This document shows, one piece after another, positions 1 through 8,377 of a stretch of 64,000 nt of DNA (position 1 is the first letter of the stretch; each line of letters begins with the position of its first letter). The stretch is from assembly GCA_043777675.1 (NCBI GenBank), contig JAYWHR010000047.1, positions 231,721 to 295,720 of the forward strand. The letters run 5' to 3'. Source of the DNA: JANMDU01 sp043777675. GTDB taxonomy: Bacteria > Pseudomonadota > Gammaproteobacteria > Burkholderiales > Burkholderiaceae_C. The notes below the pieces were generated by a model that worked only from the letters and a program-made list of their open reading frames with translations, had not been told where the DNA came from and did not search any database. The position numbers and the translations under genes were made by a program.

Positions 1-1658
1 TATTCAAAAACACGACGGCAACGTCGTTTGAAAAATGGCCATTTGCCGCCACGCTAGATGAGATGATTCAGTTTAACAGCGGTAACTTTGTCAATGCATT
101 CGCAGCGGGTACCAATGGCGGCGGGGCAAGTACCGACGGCCTTGGTCAATACTCTGATGCATCGTACGTCGCAGCTGGCATGCAAGCCTTAAAAAATTAC
201 CGTGCTGCGTTCGAGCGCATCAATGAAACCAGCGGCAATGTTCGCATTTACCCCTGCCGTCGCTCAACAACCAACAGCACAAACTGTTTTGTGGACAGTC
301 AAACATTGACGAATGCATTCAATACGACCTACACCATCGAAACACTGGGCGATGCCCGCGTACTGAAATTTGCGAGCATGCCAAGCGAACTGCTGGCTCT
401 GCGCAAAACCAACCGCGTGTACGTCGAGCGCGGCGGTGCTGTGTTCTACGGCTTCAAGGATATCTTGTCCACAGACACGACTGTTCGTATGAACTCAACC
501 GCGTGGACTGCCTTGCGCGCACAGTTCGCTGGTGTGACAAGCCATAGCGATCCAGTTGCCCCCATGGTTGCAGACACCGGCTCGTGGCTGCGCGATCTTC
601 GCTACACCATCAATGCAAGCGGAACTGAGACAGTGACCCTTCGTGCTTTCAACTCCACGTTAAATCAGGCTCAAACAGGCGGTACGTCCAATGAGGTACG
701 CATGATTTTCTCAAACGGTGGCGTTCTACAGCCTTACGCTCGCAATACCATGTATCTCATCAATGGCGTTTGGAAAGAGTCTGACGGCGCAGACAACCAG
801 TGCCCCAGCAACGGCGTAGGCATCAGCTTGTTCACCCTCAATCCACGCGGCGGCAGCTTCTGTGGCTATTCAACGGACTCTGCGACTTCGTTTGATGTGG
901 ATCTAACGGGAAAAAGCGTTTCCACAACAATTGCTGATATGCGTTTGTATGGCAGTTTTGACTTCGGACGTGATTACAGCAACTATGGTGCCGGCCCATT
1001 GAATAATCCCAATGATCCGCAAGACGTGGCCTACAACGCTGCCATCTTCCCCGCTGGCTCCAAACTACGCTACCAAGTCGGCATGACGCTGAGCTCTGTG
1101 CCTCAGTTGTTCACGACAAGCCAAGTCTTCAATGGTACCGCCAGCTTTGCCAACTTGGCAGCCATGCGCGACTCCTTCCCTGGTAACTACAGCGGCGCAA
1201 CCGCAGGCGGAGGCAACACATTGGGCGTATACAGTTATCAAAGCAATGGCACACCTGCTGCTGGCACAACCGGCCAAAAGCGATTACGCGTTGCCTTTGA
1301 TGCTGCTAGCAATGGCGTGCGCTGGTTTATGTGCGACCAGAGCAGCACCACGACTTTCACCATTGGCTGCGCAGCCGTGCTAGACAGCACATGGTCAGTG
1401 ACGGCGGAAGGCGGTAAAAACGTGCTTCGTATTGCGGCCAGACCAGCCGGTATCGATGCGCAGCGCAATTCGCGCGGCTTGTTAATCGAGCACAACGGCT
1501 CGGTTTATTCGGGCAATGAAGACATCTTGAACAACAAAACTTACTCGCAGCGCCTGAACAGAGTTGCGACGAATGCGATTTTCAGGAACTTTGATCTTCC
1601 CAATTTCGACATTGCCACAAAATCAACCTGTACCGCAGGCCCCTGCCCCGCGCCTTGA
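1..1658 (+). CDS. Unrecognised protein with two repeated modules (5' end outside window)
   Basis: The frame is open from base 3 with no stop, so the gene begins before the window; the ATG at 63 is only an internal Met. I do not recognise the family. The visible 551 or so residues contain two related modules of about 90 residues, encoded near 240-528 and 1317-1592. Both share a Cys, Ser/Thr-rich stretch, a TY-x-IE/TAE-like strand, a RVLK/NVLR-x-A strand, a TNR/NSR-x-x-x-(V/I)E element and a G-x-V-(F/Y)-x-G-(x)2-DIL motif. The segment between them is rich in Gly, Asn, Ser and Thr. The chain ends in a Cys- and Pro-containing tail (TAGPCPAP). This composition suggests an exported or surface protein, but no signal sequence can be seen because the N-terminus is missing. 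A terminator follows directly. Confidence 0.8.
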   Translation, partial: FKNTTATSFEKWPFAATLDEMIQFNSGNFVNAFAAGTNGGGASTDGLGQYSDASYVAAGMQALKNYRAAFERINETSGNVRIYPCRRSTTNSTNCFVDSQTLTNAFNTTYTIETLGDARVLKFASMPSELLALRKTNRVYVERGGAVFYGFKDILSTDTTVRMNSTAWTALRAQFAGVTSHSDPVAPMVADTGSWLRDLRYTINASGTETVTLRAFNSTLNQAQTGGTSNEVRMIFSNGGVLQPYARNTMYLINGVWKESDGADNQCPSNGVGISLFTLNPRGGSFCGYSTDSATSFDVDLTGKSVSTTIADMRLYGSFDFGRDYSNYGAGPLNNPNDPQDVAYNAAIFPAGSKLRYQVGMTLSSVPQLFTTSQVFNGTASFANLAAMRDSFPGNYSGATAGGGNTLGVYSYQSNGTPAAGTTGQKRLRVAFDAASNGVRWFMCDQSSTTTFTIGCAAVLDSTWSVTAEGGKNVLRIAARPAGIDAQRNSRGLLIEHNGSVYSGNEDILNNKTYSQRLNRVATNAIFRNFDLPNFDIATKSTCTAGPCPAP

Positions 1659-1697
1659 GTTGCCAAGCCCTTGCCTGAATAATTTATTTCAGGCTCT

Positions 1698-1732
1698 TAA
1701 ACCCCGCCGGAGAAATCTTGCGGGGTTTTTTC
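1698..1732 (+). terminator. Rho-independent terminator
   Basis: AACCCCGC and GCGGGGTT pair around a short loop and are followed by a run of six T. It sits 40 bases after the stop of the first gene and closes that transcription unit. Confidence 0.85.
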
Positions 1733-1794
1733 ATGGGCCGTGATCATGTCCGAAAACGGCGAGTTATTTTTATCGTGCGGCGTATCATTAGCCC

Positions 1795-3348
1795 ATGTCT
1801 AGCCTGCCCATTGATGCTGATGCCTGTTATCTCGCGCTGAAAAGCCGCGATGCGCGCTTTGATGGGCAGTTTTTTACGGGAGTAACCTCAACCGGGATTT
1901 ACTGCCGGCCTGTGTGTCGTGTGAAAGCGCCTAGAAAAGAGAACTGCCAGTTCTATGCGCATGCTGCGCTGGCTGAAAGTGCAGGTTTTCGCCCTTGCTT
2001 GCGTTGCCGGCCTGAGTTAGCGCCGCTTCGCAATGAGCCGGTGTGGTCTACCGAGGATGCTTCGCGCATGCTGGCCTCGCAGGCGGTGAAATTGCTCAGC
2101 GATGCGGCTTTGCTGAGCGATGAATCTTCTGTCGCTGCAATAGCGGCGCGCTTAGGCATTAGCGAGCGGCATTTGCGGCGCATTGTGGAGGCGCATCTGG
2201 GCGTGAGCCCGCTGCAAGTTGTGCAAACGCGGCGCTTGCTCTCAGCCAAAGCTCTCCTGTCAGACACCAAGCTACCGATACAAGAGGTGGCGCTGGCAAG
2301 CGGTTATGGCAGCCTGCGCCGCTTTAATGCTTCTTTTTTGCAGCATTACGGCATGCCGCCTACTCGGCTTCGTCAACAAGGCTCAGAGCCAAGCCTTAGA
2401 AAGCAGCAAGAGACCGGTTGTATTGAATTCAAGCTCGGTTTTCGCCCGCCCTATGATGCGCATGCCTTGCTCGCCTTCTGGCAGCAGCGGCAACTCGATA
2501 CTATGGAATTTATAGCACTTCACGCAGATTCCATGCCGGCTCACCCTGAATTTTCGCCTAAAAATAAGCTCCCTTACTTACTTCGTAGTTTTTGTATTCT
2601 CCACCTTGGCCAGTGGCTCAGTGGCTGGCTACAAGCTTCGCCAGATCTGGAAAATAATTTATTGCGCGTGCGCATGAGCGATGCACTTGCGCCTGCCCTG
2701 CCCGCGATGACAGCGCGGCTTCGAGCAGCTTTTGATTTGGATGCCGATCCTGCGGCGATTGATGCGGCATTGCAAACGTCGTTCAAAGGCGGCGCGGGCA
2801 TGCGCGTGCCGGGCAGCTTAGATGGCTTCGAAATCGCTGTGCGCGCCATTCTTGGCCAGCAAGTGACTGTGGCCGCTGGGCGCACGTTCACTCAGCGTGT
2901 GCTGGAGGCTTTTGGCGAACCGATTCAAACGCCTTGGCCGCAAATCACGCGCTGCTTTCCCAAGCCTGCCGTGCTTGGAGCAGCCACGCCAGAAAGCCTC
3001 GGAGCTTTGGGCATCGTCAAGCAGCGCCAAGCTGCCCTGATTGCGCTCTCACGCGCTGTAGCCAGTGGCGAGCTGAATTTGAATTCACCGCCGCAGCCTT
3101 CCAGAGTGATCGAGCAGCTTCAAGCGCTCCCCGGCATCGGCGCATGGACGGCACACTACATCGCCATGCGCGCGCTGCGCTGGCCTGATGCTTTTCCTGC
3201 GGGCGATATCGCTTTGCACAATGCCCTTGGATTGCGTGATGAGAAGAGCCCCACGAAGCGTGCGAAGTTAGCAGAAGCCGCCTCGCAGGCTTGGCGACCT
3301 TGGCGCAGCTATGCGGTGTTTCGCGTTTGGGCAGGCTTGCATCGTTGA
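1795..3348 (+). CDS. Ada-type regulator fused to AlkA DNA-3-methyladenine glycosylase
   Basis: A 517-residue repair fusion. Residues 1-80 form the Ada metal-binding domain with Cys37, Cys41, Cys68 and Cys71, the spacing of E. coli Ada, where the first Cys takes methyl groups from DNA phosphotriesters. An AraC-type helix-turn-helix follows (about 85-190), then the AlkA N-terminal domain (about 205-320, beginning LGFRPPYD) and a helix-hairpin-helix glycosylase domain with LPGIGAWTA and catalytic Asp471 in FPAGD. The known role is to sense alkylation and to excise alkylated purines. The AlkA N-domain is longer than usual: residues about 236-251 are encoded by a copy of the dispersed ATTAATT-GCCGGC repeat, between TME and the expected next strand. 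It is followed by ogt, so the two probably form one alkylation-response unit. Confidence 0.93.
   Translation: MSSLPIDADACYLALKSRDARFDGQFFTGVTSTGIYCRPVCRVKAPRKENCQFYAHAALAESAGFRPCLRCRPELAPLRNEPVWSTEDASRMLASQAVKLLSDAALLSDESSVAAIAARLGISERHLRRIVEAHLGVSPLQVVQTRRLLSAKALLSDTKLPIQEVALASGYGSLRRFNASFLQHYGMPPTRLRQQGSEPSLRKQQETGCIEFKLGFRPPYDAHALLAFWQQRQLDTMEFIALHADSMPAHPEFSPKNKLPYLLRSFCILHLGQWLSGWLQASPDLENNLLRVRMSDALAPALPAMTARLRAAFDLDADPAAIDAALQTSFKGGAGMRVPGSLDGFEIAVRAILGQQVTVAAGRTFTQRVLEAFGEPIQTPWPQITRCFPKPAVLGAATPESLGALGIVKQRQAALIALSRAVASGELNLNSPPQPSRVIEQLQALPGIGAWTAHYIAMRALRWPDAFPAGDIALHNALGLRDEKSPTKRAKLAEAASQAWRPWRSYAVFRVWAGLHR
2501..2545 (+). repeat. Dispersed ATTAATT-GCCGGC repeat inside the Ada-AlkA gene
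   Basis: It reads GGAATTTATAGCACTTCACG, then ATGCCGGCTC, matching the intergenic copy at 3355-3404 at most positions. It is in frame and adds about 16 or more residues to the AlkA N-domain. Confidence 0.6.
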
Positions 3349-3354
3349 ATGCTT

Positions 3355-3404
3355 ACTATGAATTTAATAGCACTTTGCGCAATATCTATGCCGGCAATCC
3401 ACTG
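3355..3404 (+). repeat. Dispersed ATTAATT-GCCGGC repeat, intergenic copy
   Basis: It lies between the stop of the Ada-AlkA gene and the start of ogt. The core is AATTTAATAGCACTTTGCGC followed by ATATCTATGCCGGC. It fills nearly the whole gap, so the ogt ribosome-binding region lies just behind it. Confidence 0.75.
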
Positions 3405-3418
3405 AAAAGGCTTTAAAA

Positions 3419-3937
3419 ATGACTAAAAAAAGCAATTCCTACCACCTGCACAGCTTCCCCACACCGCTGGGCAACGCATGGCTCGCAGCCTCAGACGCTG
3501 GCTTGGCCGGCCTGTGGTTTCACGATCAAAAGCATCTGCCGGATTTTTCAGATACCAATCGCTGGCAGCGCGGTGAGCATCGCTACATGCATGCTGCGAT
3601 GGAGCAGCTACAGCCCTACTTCGCCGGCAAATCAACATCATTTCAGTTTGACAAAAAGCTCCCCCTTGATCTGAGCCACGGCACGGCCTTCCAGCAAGCC
3701 GTGTGGCAAGCCTTGCTCAGCATTCCTTTGGGTGGCTCCACAAGCTACGGTGCGATTGCTACGAAAATCAACAACCCCGCCGCTGTGCGCGCCGTAGGGG
3801 CAGCGGTTGGCCGCAACCCCATCAGCATCCTCGTACCCTGCCACCGCGTGCTCGGCAAAGACGGCTCGCTCACAGGTTATGCAGGCGGGCTGGATCGTAA
3901 AGTGGCTTTGCTTCGGCTGGAGGGGATGTTGATTTGA
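3419..3937 (+). CDS. ogt: Methylated-DNA--protein-cysteine methyltransferase
   Basis: A 172-residue suicide enzyme that transfers alkyl groups from O6-alkylguanine in DNA to its own cysteine. The signature PCHRV carries the acceptor Cys141. FQQAVWQALLSIP and the helix-turn-helix YGAIA-(x)n-RAVG-x-A arginine-finger region are intact. The length fits Ogt/MGMT without the extra Ada domains. It follows the Ada-AlkA fusion on the same strand with 70 bases between, mostly repeat sequence. Together the two genes supply the activities that E. coli splits between Ada and AlkA. Confidence 0.95.
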   Translation: MTKKSNSYHLHSFPTPLGNAWLAASDAGLAGLWFHDQKHLPDFSDTNRWQRGEHRYMHAAMEQLQPYFAGKSTSFQFDKKLPLDLSHGTAFQQAVWQALLSIPLGGSTSYGAIATKINNPAAVRAVGAAVGRNPISILVPCHRVLGKDGSLTGYAGGLDRKVALLRLEGMLI

Positions 3938-3951
3938 AGACCTTGAATACG

Positions 3952-4156
3952 AATACCGGACGCAGAAGACGCAAAGGTTACGCAGAAGGAATACCAAAAA
4001 ATACCAATTCACAGCATCAATGAAAAGAAAAGCAGCATCATTGATTTTTATGTATGTGGTATTTTCAAAATGTTTTTCTTATTTTCCTCTTGGTTTTTTT
4101 TGTATTTTCTTTTTTGCGTCTTCTGCGTAACCTTTGCGTCTTCTGCGTCCGGTATT
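3952..4156. repeat. Long hairpin repeat element, copy 1
   Basis: The left arm begins AATACCGGACGCAGAAGACG and continues GCAAAGGTTACGCAGAAG. The right arm near 4110-4156 is its reverse complement, ending TGCGTCCGGTATT. The arms are built from near-repeats of ACGCAGAAG / ACGCAAAGG. The 120 or so bases between are A/T-rich and contain short direct repeats (AATACCAAAAA). Three further copies lie at 36156, 52685 and 57550. This copy lies between ogt and the EamA gene. Confidence 0.85.
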
Positions 4157-4178
4157 AAATTTCTCTCCAACCCCTAAT

Positions 4179-5063
4179 ATGCCAATAGCCATCGAATTCA
4201 TCCTCTTAGCCGCCATCTGGGGCGCATCCTTTTTGCTCATGAAGCTAGGCGCAGCAGACTTTGGCCCTTTCCTCACCGCTTTCCTGCGCGTATTGCTTGC
4301 ATCGCTATTTCTGCTCCCGCTGCTCGTCTGGCGTGGCCAGTTCGATGCGCTCAAAAAGCATTACAAGCCCATTCTCTTCGTCGGCATGCTCAACAGCGGC
4401 ATTCCCTTCGCACTGTTTTCCTTTGCTGTGCTGCATATCTCCACAGGGCTCAGCTCGATCTTGAATGCCACTGTACCCCTGTGGGGCGCGCTCGTCGCGT
4501 GGCTCTGGCTGAAAGACAAGCCTGTGAGCTCACGCTTGCTAGGCCTAGCGATTGGCTTTGCTGGCGTGGCCGCCCTCTCGTGGGACAAAGCCACTTTCAA
4601 AGACGGCGCAGCCTCGCCCGGCATGGCGGTGATCGCATGCCTGCTCGCTACGCTGTGCTACGGCATCGCCGCCAGCTTCACCAAGAAATACCTCACCGGC
4701 ATCCCGCCGCTAGCCAGCGCCACAGGCAGCCAAATCGGCGCAGCGCTCTTGCTCGCTGTGCCGGGCTTAATGTCTATTCCTGCCCAAGCCCCCGGATTAT
4801 ATGCGTGGGTAGCTATTGTTTTGCTAGCATTCTTCTGTACAGCCGTTGCCTACATCTTGTATTTCCGCATCATCGAGCGCGCCGGCCCCGCGCGAGCCGT
4901 GGCCGTCACGTTTCTCATCCCCGTCTTCGGCGTGGCGTATGGTGCTGTGTTGCTGCAAGAGAAAATCACGCTGACGATGATCGTCTGCGGCGCAGTGATC
5001 ATTTTGGGGACTGCGCTGTCTACGGGGGTTTTGAAGTTTTCATCTGGCAAACTCAAGCCATGA
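4179..5063 (+). CDS. EamA/DMT-family transporter
   Basis: A 294-residue inner-membrane protein with about ten hydrophobic segments and two EamA repeats, opening with the typical AAIWGASFLLMKLGA. The family exports metabolites or amino acids; the substrate cannot be told. I start at the ATG at 4179. An upstream TTG start at 4134 would lie inside the hairpin repeat and add 15 residues that recur behind other copies of that repeat, so it is not real coding sequence. The stop overlaps the start of the next gene (ATGA), which implies translational coupling with the D-threonine-aldolase-like gene. Confidence 0.88.
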   Translation: MPIAIEFILLAAIWGASFLLMKLGAADFGPFLTAFLRVLLASLFLLPLLVWRGQFDALKKHYKPILFVGMLNSGIPFALFSFAVLHISTGLSSILNATVPLWGALVAWLWLKDKPVSSRLLGLAIGFAGVAALSWDKATFKDGAASPGMAVIACLLATLCYGIAASFTKKYLTGIPPLASATGSQIGAALLLAVPGLMSIPAQAPGLYAWVAIVLLAFFCTAVAYILYFRIIERAGPARAVAVTFLIPVFGVAYGAVLLQEKITLTMIVCGAVIILGTALSTGVLKFSSGKLKP

Positions 5064-6190
5064 GTGAACTCGCCGACATCAATACCCCCGCCGCCTTGGT
5101 CGACACCGATCGCATGCAGCGCAACATCATGCGCATGCAAACGCGTATGAACGCCTTGAATGTGGCCTTCAGACCGCATGTGAAGACGACGAAATGCCTG
5201 CCTATTGCGAAGGCGCAAATCGAGGCAGGCGCGCGCGGCATCACGGTATCGACCCTGAAAGAAGCCGAGCAATTTTTCGCTGCCGGCATCACAGATGTTC
5301 TCTACGCCGTCAGCATGGCCTCACCAAAACTGCGCCAAGCAGCTGCCCTGATTCACAAGGGATGCGCTCTTAAAATAATAGCAGACAGCTCAATTTCGGC
5401 AGCGGCTATCGCCAGTTTTTCATCACAAAACTGTGTGAAATTTGAAGTACTGATAGAGATCGATACCGATGGGCATCGCAGCGGCGTGAAGCCTGAAAGT
5501 GATGACTTGATCGCCATTGGCCGCATATTGGCCGAAGCGGGTGCGCTTGGGGGCGTGATGACGCACGCTGGCGCGAGCTACGCACTCTCGACACCCCAAG
5601 CCCTGCAAGCGATGGCCGAGCAAGAGCGCTCGCTGTGCGTGCGCGCTGCGCAGCGCCTGCGCGAAGCCGGTTTGCCTTGTGCTGTGGTGAGCGTAGGCTC
5701 AACGCCTACCGCCTTGAATGCGCAGCAGCTCGATGGCGTCACGGAAGTGCGCGCTGGTGTGTATGTGTTTTTTGATTTGGTGATGAAGAACATCGGCGTA
5801 TGCAGCGAAGGCGATATTGCACTGTCCGTGCTCACCACGGTGATCGGCCATCAAGCTGAGAAAGGCTGGGCGATTGTGGATGCCGGCTGGATGGCCATGA
5901 GCCGCGATCGCGGCACGCAGCATCAATCTCAAGATTTCGGCTATGGGCAAGTGTGTGATGTGCAAGGCTGCCCACTGGCAGGCTACACGATGCAAAGCGC
6001 GAATCAAGAGCACGGCATCATCGCTCGCAACGGTTCAGTCGATGCAGATATTGCACGCACACTACCCGCAGGCACACTGCTGCGCATCTTCCCCAACCAT
6101 GCCTGCGCCACGGCTGCGCAATTTCCTGAATACCAAGCCATTGAAGGTCATGAGGTGATCGCAACGTGGCCGAGATTCTACGGTTGGTGA
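5060..6190 (+). CDS. D-threonine aldolase-like PLP enzyme (alanine-racemase fold)
   Basis: A 376-residue fold-type III PLP enzyme. The N-terminal alanine-racemase-like domain opens with NTPAALVDTD and carries RPHVKTTK, whose lysine binds PLP. LIEIDTDGHRSGV and the late PNHACAT motif (metal ligands in D-threonine aldolases) place it with D-threonine aldolase / D-serine deaminase-like proteins. Likely reaction: cleavage of D-threonine or another D-beta-hydroxy amino acid to glycine and an aldehyde. The start is the ATG overlapping the EamA stop, suggesting the exporter and enzyme act together. Its 3' end overlaps the convergent folK by 13 bases. Confidence 0.88.
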   Translation: MSELADINTPAALVDTDRMQRNIMRMQTRMNALNVAFRPHVKTTKCLPIAKAQIEAGARGITVSTLKEAEQFFAAGITDVLYAVSMASPKLRQAAALIHKGCALKIIADSSISAAAIASFSSQNCVKFEVLIEIDTDGHRSGVKPESDDLIAIGRILAEAGALGGVMTHAGASYALSTPQALQAMAEQERSLCVRAAQRLREAGLPCAVVSVGSTPTALNAQQLDGVTEVRAGVYVFFDLVMKNIGVCSEGDIALSVLTTVIGHQAEKGWAIVDAGWMAMSRDRGTQHQSQDFGYGQVCDVQGCPLAGYTMQSANQEHGIIARNGSVDADIARTLPAGTLLRIFPNHACATAAQFPEYQAIEGHEVIATWPRFYGW

Positions 6191-6675
6191 TTGAAGATTT
6201 TTTCAATGCGCTGATCGGCTGTGCGTTGCAAATCACTGCTTGACACCCGCTCCGGCGCAATCTCCTGCAAAGGCAGCAGCACAAAAGCCCGCTCACGCAT
6301 GCGCGGATGCGGCACGGTGAGCATAGCGCTGTCAATCTTTGCATCTCCGTACATCAAAAGATCCAAATCCAGCGTGCGCGGCGCATTCAGATACCGGCGT
6401 TGTCTGCCCGCATCACGCTCTACTTTTTGTAGCATATCAAGCAATAAATACGCCGGCAAAGTGGTGGAAACCTTCACGACTGCATTGATGTAATCGCCAC
6501 CCGAGCTCTCAATCGGGGCCGTGCGATACAGCGCCGATTGCGCGAGCAACTGCACGCCTTCAAGAGAAGCGATTTTCTCCATCGCGCTGAGCACGGCAGC
6601 AGGCGCATCGCCCAAGTTAGCGCCCAAGGCAATGAAGGCCACAACGGGTTCGCGTTGATCAGTAGTTGCGTTCAT
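6178..6675 (-). CDS. folK: 2-amino-4-hydroxy-6-hydroxymethyldihydropteridine pyrophosphokinase
   Basis: A 165-residue HPPK, which transfers pyrophosphate from ATP to 6-hydroxymethyl-7,8-dihydropterin in folate synthesis. Visible signatures are FIALGANLGD near the N-terminus, SALYRTAPI, NAVVKV and the APRTLDLDLLMYGD block, with the Asp residues that bind magnesium, then PHPRMRERAFVL. The start at 6675 gives a normal N-terminus; longer frames run into the divergent promoter of the photolyase. Usually folK follows pcnB in this order; here it stands alone. Confidence 0.95.
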   Translation of the reverse strand: MNATTDQREPVVAFIALGANLGDAPAAVLSAMEKIASLEGVQLLAQSALYRTAPIESSGGDYINAVVKVSTTLPAYLLLDMLQKVERDAGRQRRYLNAPRTLDLDLLMYGDAKIDSAMLTVPHPRMRERAFVLLPLQEIAPERVSSSDLQRTADQRIEKIFNHQP

Positions 6676-6751
6676 GGCGGGCAATGTAGCATGCTGCGCC
6701 GGCATGTCCCGTCGCGCAGCATTGGCTTTAGCAAAATCGCACAATATCATC

Positions 6752-8359
6752 ATGAAAATTCCAAAAACACTGCGCAACTTAGTCCTCATCTTGGGCGATC
6801 AGCTTGATCATGAATCCTCAGCCTTTGAGGGCTTTGATCCCATGCAGGATGCTGTGCTCATGATCGAAGCGCGTGAGGAATCCACCCATGTGTGGAGCCA
6901 TAAAATTCGAACTACGCTGTTTCTCTCAGCGATGCGGCATTTTGCGAAAGATCTGCAAGCCCGCGGCTGGGCTGTGATCTATCGTCAGCTGGACAAAGAA
7001 GCCGATGTATCGCTCGCCGCGGGCTTGCTCGATGTCATCAAAACGCATGCGCCACAAGCAGTCATCGGTGTGGAGCCAGGTGATCTACGGGTCAAGACGC
7101 AGATCAATGACGCTATTAATTCAATAGCAGATATCGCAGCAAATACGCCGGCTAAAGCATCAAAATCATTAAAATTAGCGATAGATTGGAAGTCAGACAC
7201 GCATTTCCTGTGCGACCTGCCAGAATTCCGCGCATGGGCAGGTAAAAGCAATACGCTGCGCATGGAATTTTTCTATCGTGTGATGCGCAAGAAGCATCAT
7301 ATTTTGATGGAAGGCAAAAAAGGCAGTGCTGAGCCAGTGGGAGGGCAATGGAATTTTGATGCTGACAACCGCAAGAGTTTTGGCAAAACGGGGCCACAAG
7401 GCGTGCCTGTGCCGCGTGTGTATGCGCATGATGAAATCACCACAGACGTGATCAAGATGGTGAGTAAAGAGTTCGCGGATCACCCCGGCAGTTTAGAAAA
7501 ATTCAACTGGCCTGTAACGCGCGACCAAGCCTTGCAAGCACTCGATGATTTCATCCAATTGCGCCTTCCCTTCTTCGGCCCGCATCAAGATGCGATGTGG
7601 ACGCATCTTGATTTCGGCTGGCATTCGCTGCTTTCTTCTTCTATCAATCTGAAGCTGCTCCATCCCTTAGAAGTGATTCAAGCTGCAGAGAAATGCTTTT
7701 CTGATGGCAAGGTAGATTTACCCAGCGCAGAAGGCTTCATCCGCCAAATTCTCGGCTGGCGCGAATTCATGCGCGGTGTGTATTTTCTCGATATGCCCAA
7801 GCTGAAAACAGACAATTTCTACAATCATCACAACGCACTGCCCCAGTGGTATTGGACGGGCGAGACCAAGATGAATTGTATGAAAAACAGCATCGAGCAG
7901 ACGCTGCACAACGGCTACTCCCATCACATCCAGCGCCTCATGATCACCGGCATGTTTGGCGTCACAGCGCAAATCAAGCCGCAGGCTTTGTGCGATTGGT
8001 ATCTCGCAGTGTATGTAGATGCGGTGGAGTGGGTGGAGCTGCCCAATACCGCTGGCATGGCACTCTTTGCCAATGGTGGCCGCTTCACCAGCAAGCCGTA
8101 TGTGGCCAGCGGCGCCTATGTGAAGCGCATGAGCAACTACTGCCAAGGCTGCGCTTATTCACCCGAGGCACGCGCTGGCGAAAACGCTTGCCCGATGACC
8201 GTGCTGTATTGGAATTTCTTGGATGCGCATGAAAAAGAGTTTGCAGGAAACCCGCGTACCGCGCTCATGGTGAAAAATTTGCAGCGCATGTCTGGAGATG
8301 AGCGAACGGCAGTTAAGCAACGCGCCGCTCAGATGCTGTCGGATCTAGATGCGCTCTAG
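6752..8359 (+). CDS. Iron-sulfur bacterial cryptochrome / (6-4) photolyase-type protein
   Basis: A 535-residue member of the photolyase-related family that includes Agrobacterium PhrB. Cys376, Cys464, Cys467 and Cys480 have exactly the spacing (88, 3, 13) of the four cluster ligands I recall for PhrB (350, 438, 441, 454), all shifted by 26. LNLVLILGDQLDH-like start (LVLILGDQLD), the FAD-domain stretch EGFIRQILGWREFMRG, HHIQRLMI and WVELPNT are family hallmarks. Expected role: light-driven repair of UV lesions with FAD and a 4Fe-4S cluster. Residues about 121-137 are encoded by an in-frame copy of the dispersed repeat, in the N-terminal alpha/beta domain away from the FAD site. The gene is divergent from folK. 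Confidence 0.92.
   Translation: MKIPKTLRNLVLILGDQLDHESSAFEGFDPMQDAVLMIEAREESTHVWSHKIRTTLFLSAMRHFAKDLQARGWAVIYRQLDKEADVSLAAGLLDVIKTHAPQAVIGVEPGDLRVKTQINDAINSIADIAANTPAKASKSLKLAIDWKSDTHFLCDLPEFRAWAGKSNTLRMEFFYRVMRKKHHILMEGKKGSAEPVGGQWNFDADNRKSFGKTGPQGVPVPRVYAHDEITTDVIKMVSKEFADHPGSLEKFNWPVTRDQALQALDDFIQLRLPFFGPHQDAMWTHLDFGWHSLLSSSINLKLLHPLEVIQAAEKCFSDGKVDLPSAEGFIRQILGWREFMRGVYFLDMPKLKTDNFYNHHNALPQWYWTGETKMNCMKNSIEQTLHNGYSHHIQRLMITGMFGVTAQIKPQALCDWYLAVYVDAVEWVELPNTAGMALFANGGRFTSKPYVASGAYVKRMSNYCQGCAYSPEARAGENACPMTVLYWNFLDAHEKEFAGNPRTALMVKNLQRMSGDERTAVKQRAAQMLSDLDAL
7112..7161 (+). repeat. Dispersed ATTAATT-GCCGGC repeat inside the photolyase gene
   Basis: It reads GCTATTAATTCAATAGCAGA then TATCGCAGCAAATACGCCGGC, one of the best matches to the intergenic copies at 38287 and 54919. 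It is in frame and encodes roughly AINSIADIAANTPAKA. Confidence 0.72.
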
Positions 8360-8377
8360 TCGTCGCACAAGCAACTT

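Noticed and set aside
4134..4178. Upstream TTG start for the EamA gene giving an MRLLRPVL leader
   Set aside because: The same leader arises behind other copies of the hairpin repeat (57680 and 52833), so it is repeat sequence, not protein.
4481..5059. Long upstream extension of the D-threonine aldolase-like frame
   Set aside because: It overlaps the EamA gene fully and has no family resemblance; the ATGA overlap gives a standard start.
5366..5410. Repeat-like AATAATAGCAGACAGC in the D-threonine aldolase-like gene
   Set aside because: The protein aligns to its family without a gap and the GCCGGC end is missing.
6417..6458. Possible dispersed repeat inside folK (CTACTTTTTGTAGCATATCA ... CGCCGGC)
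   Set aside because: The resemblance is fair, but FolK shows no extra residues there, so it may be chance or very old; not listed as a feature.
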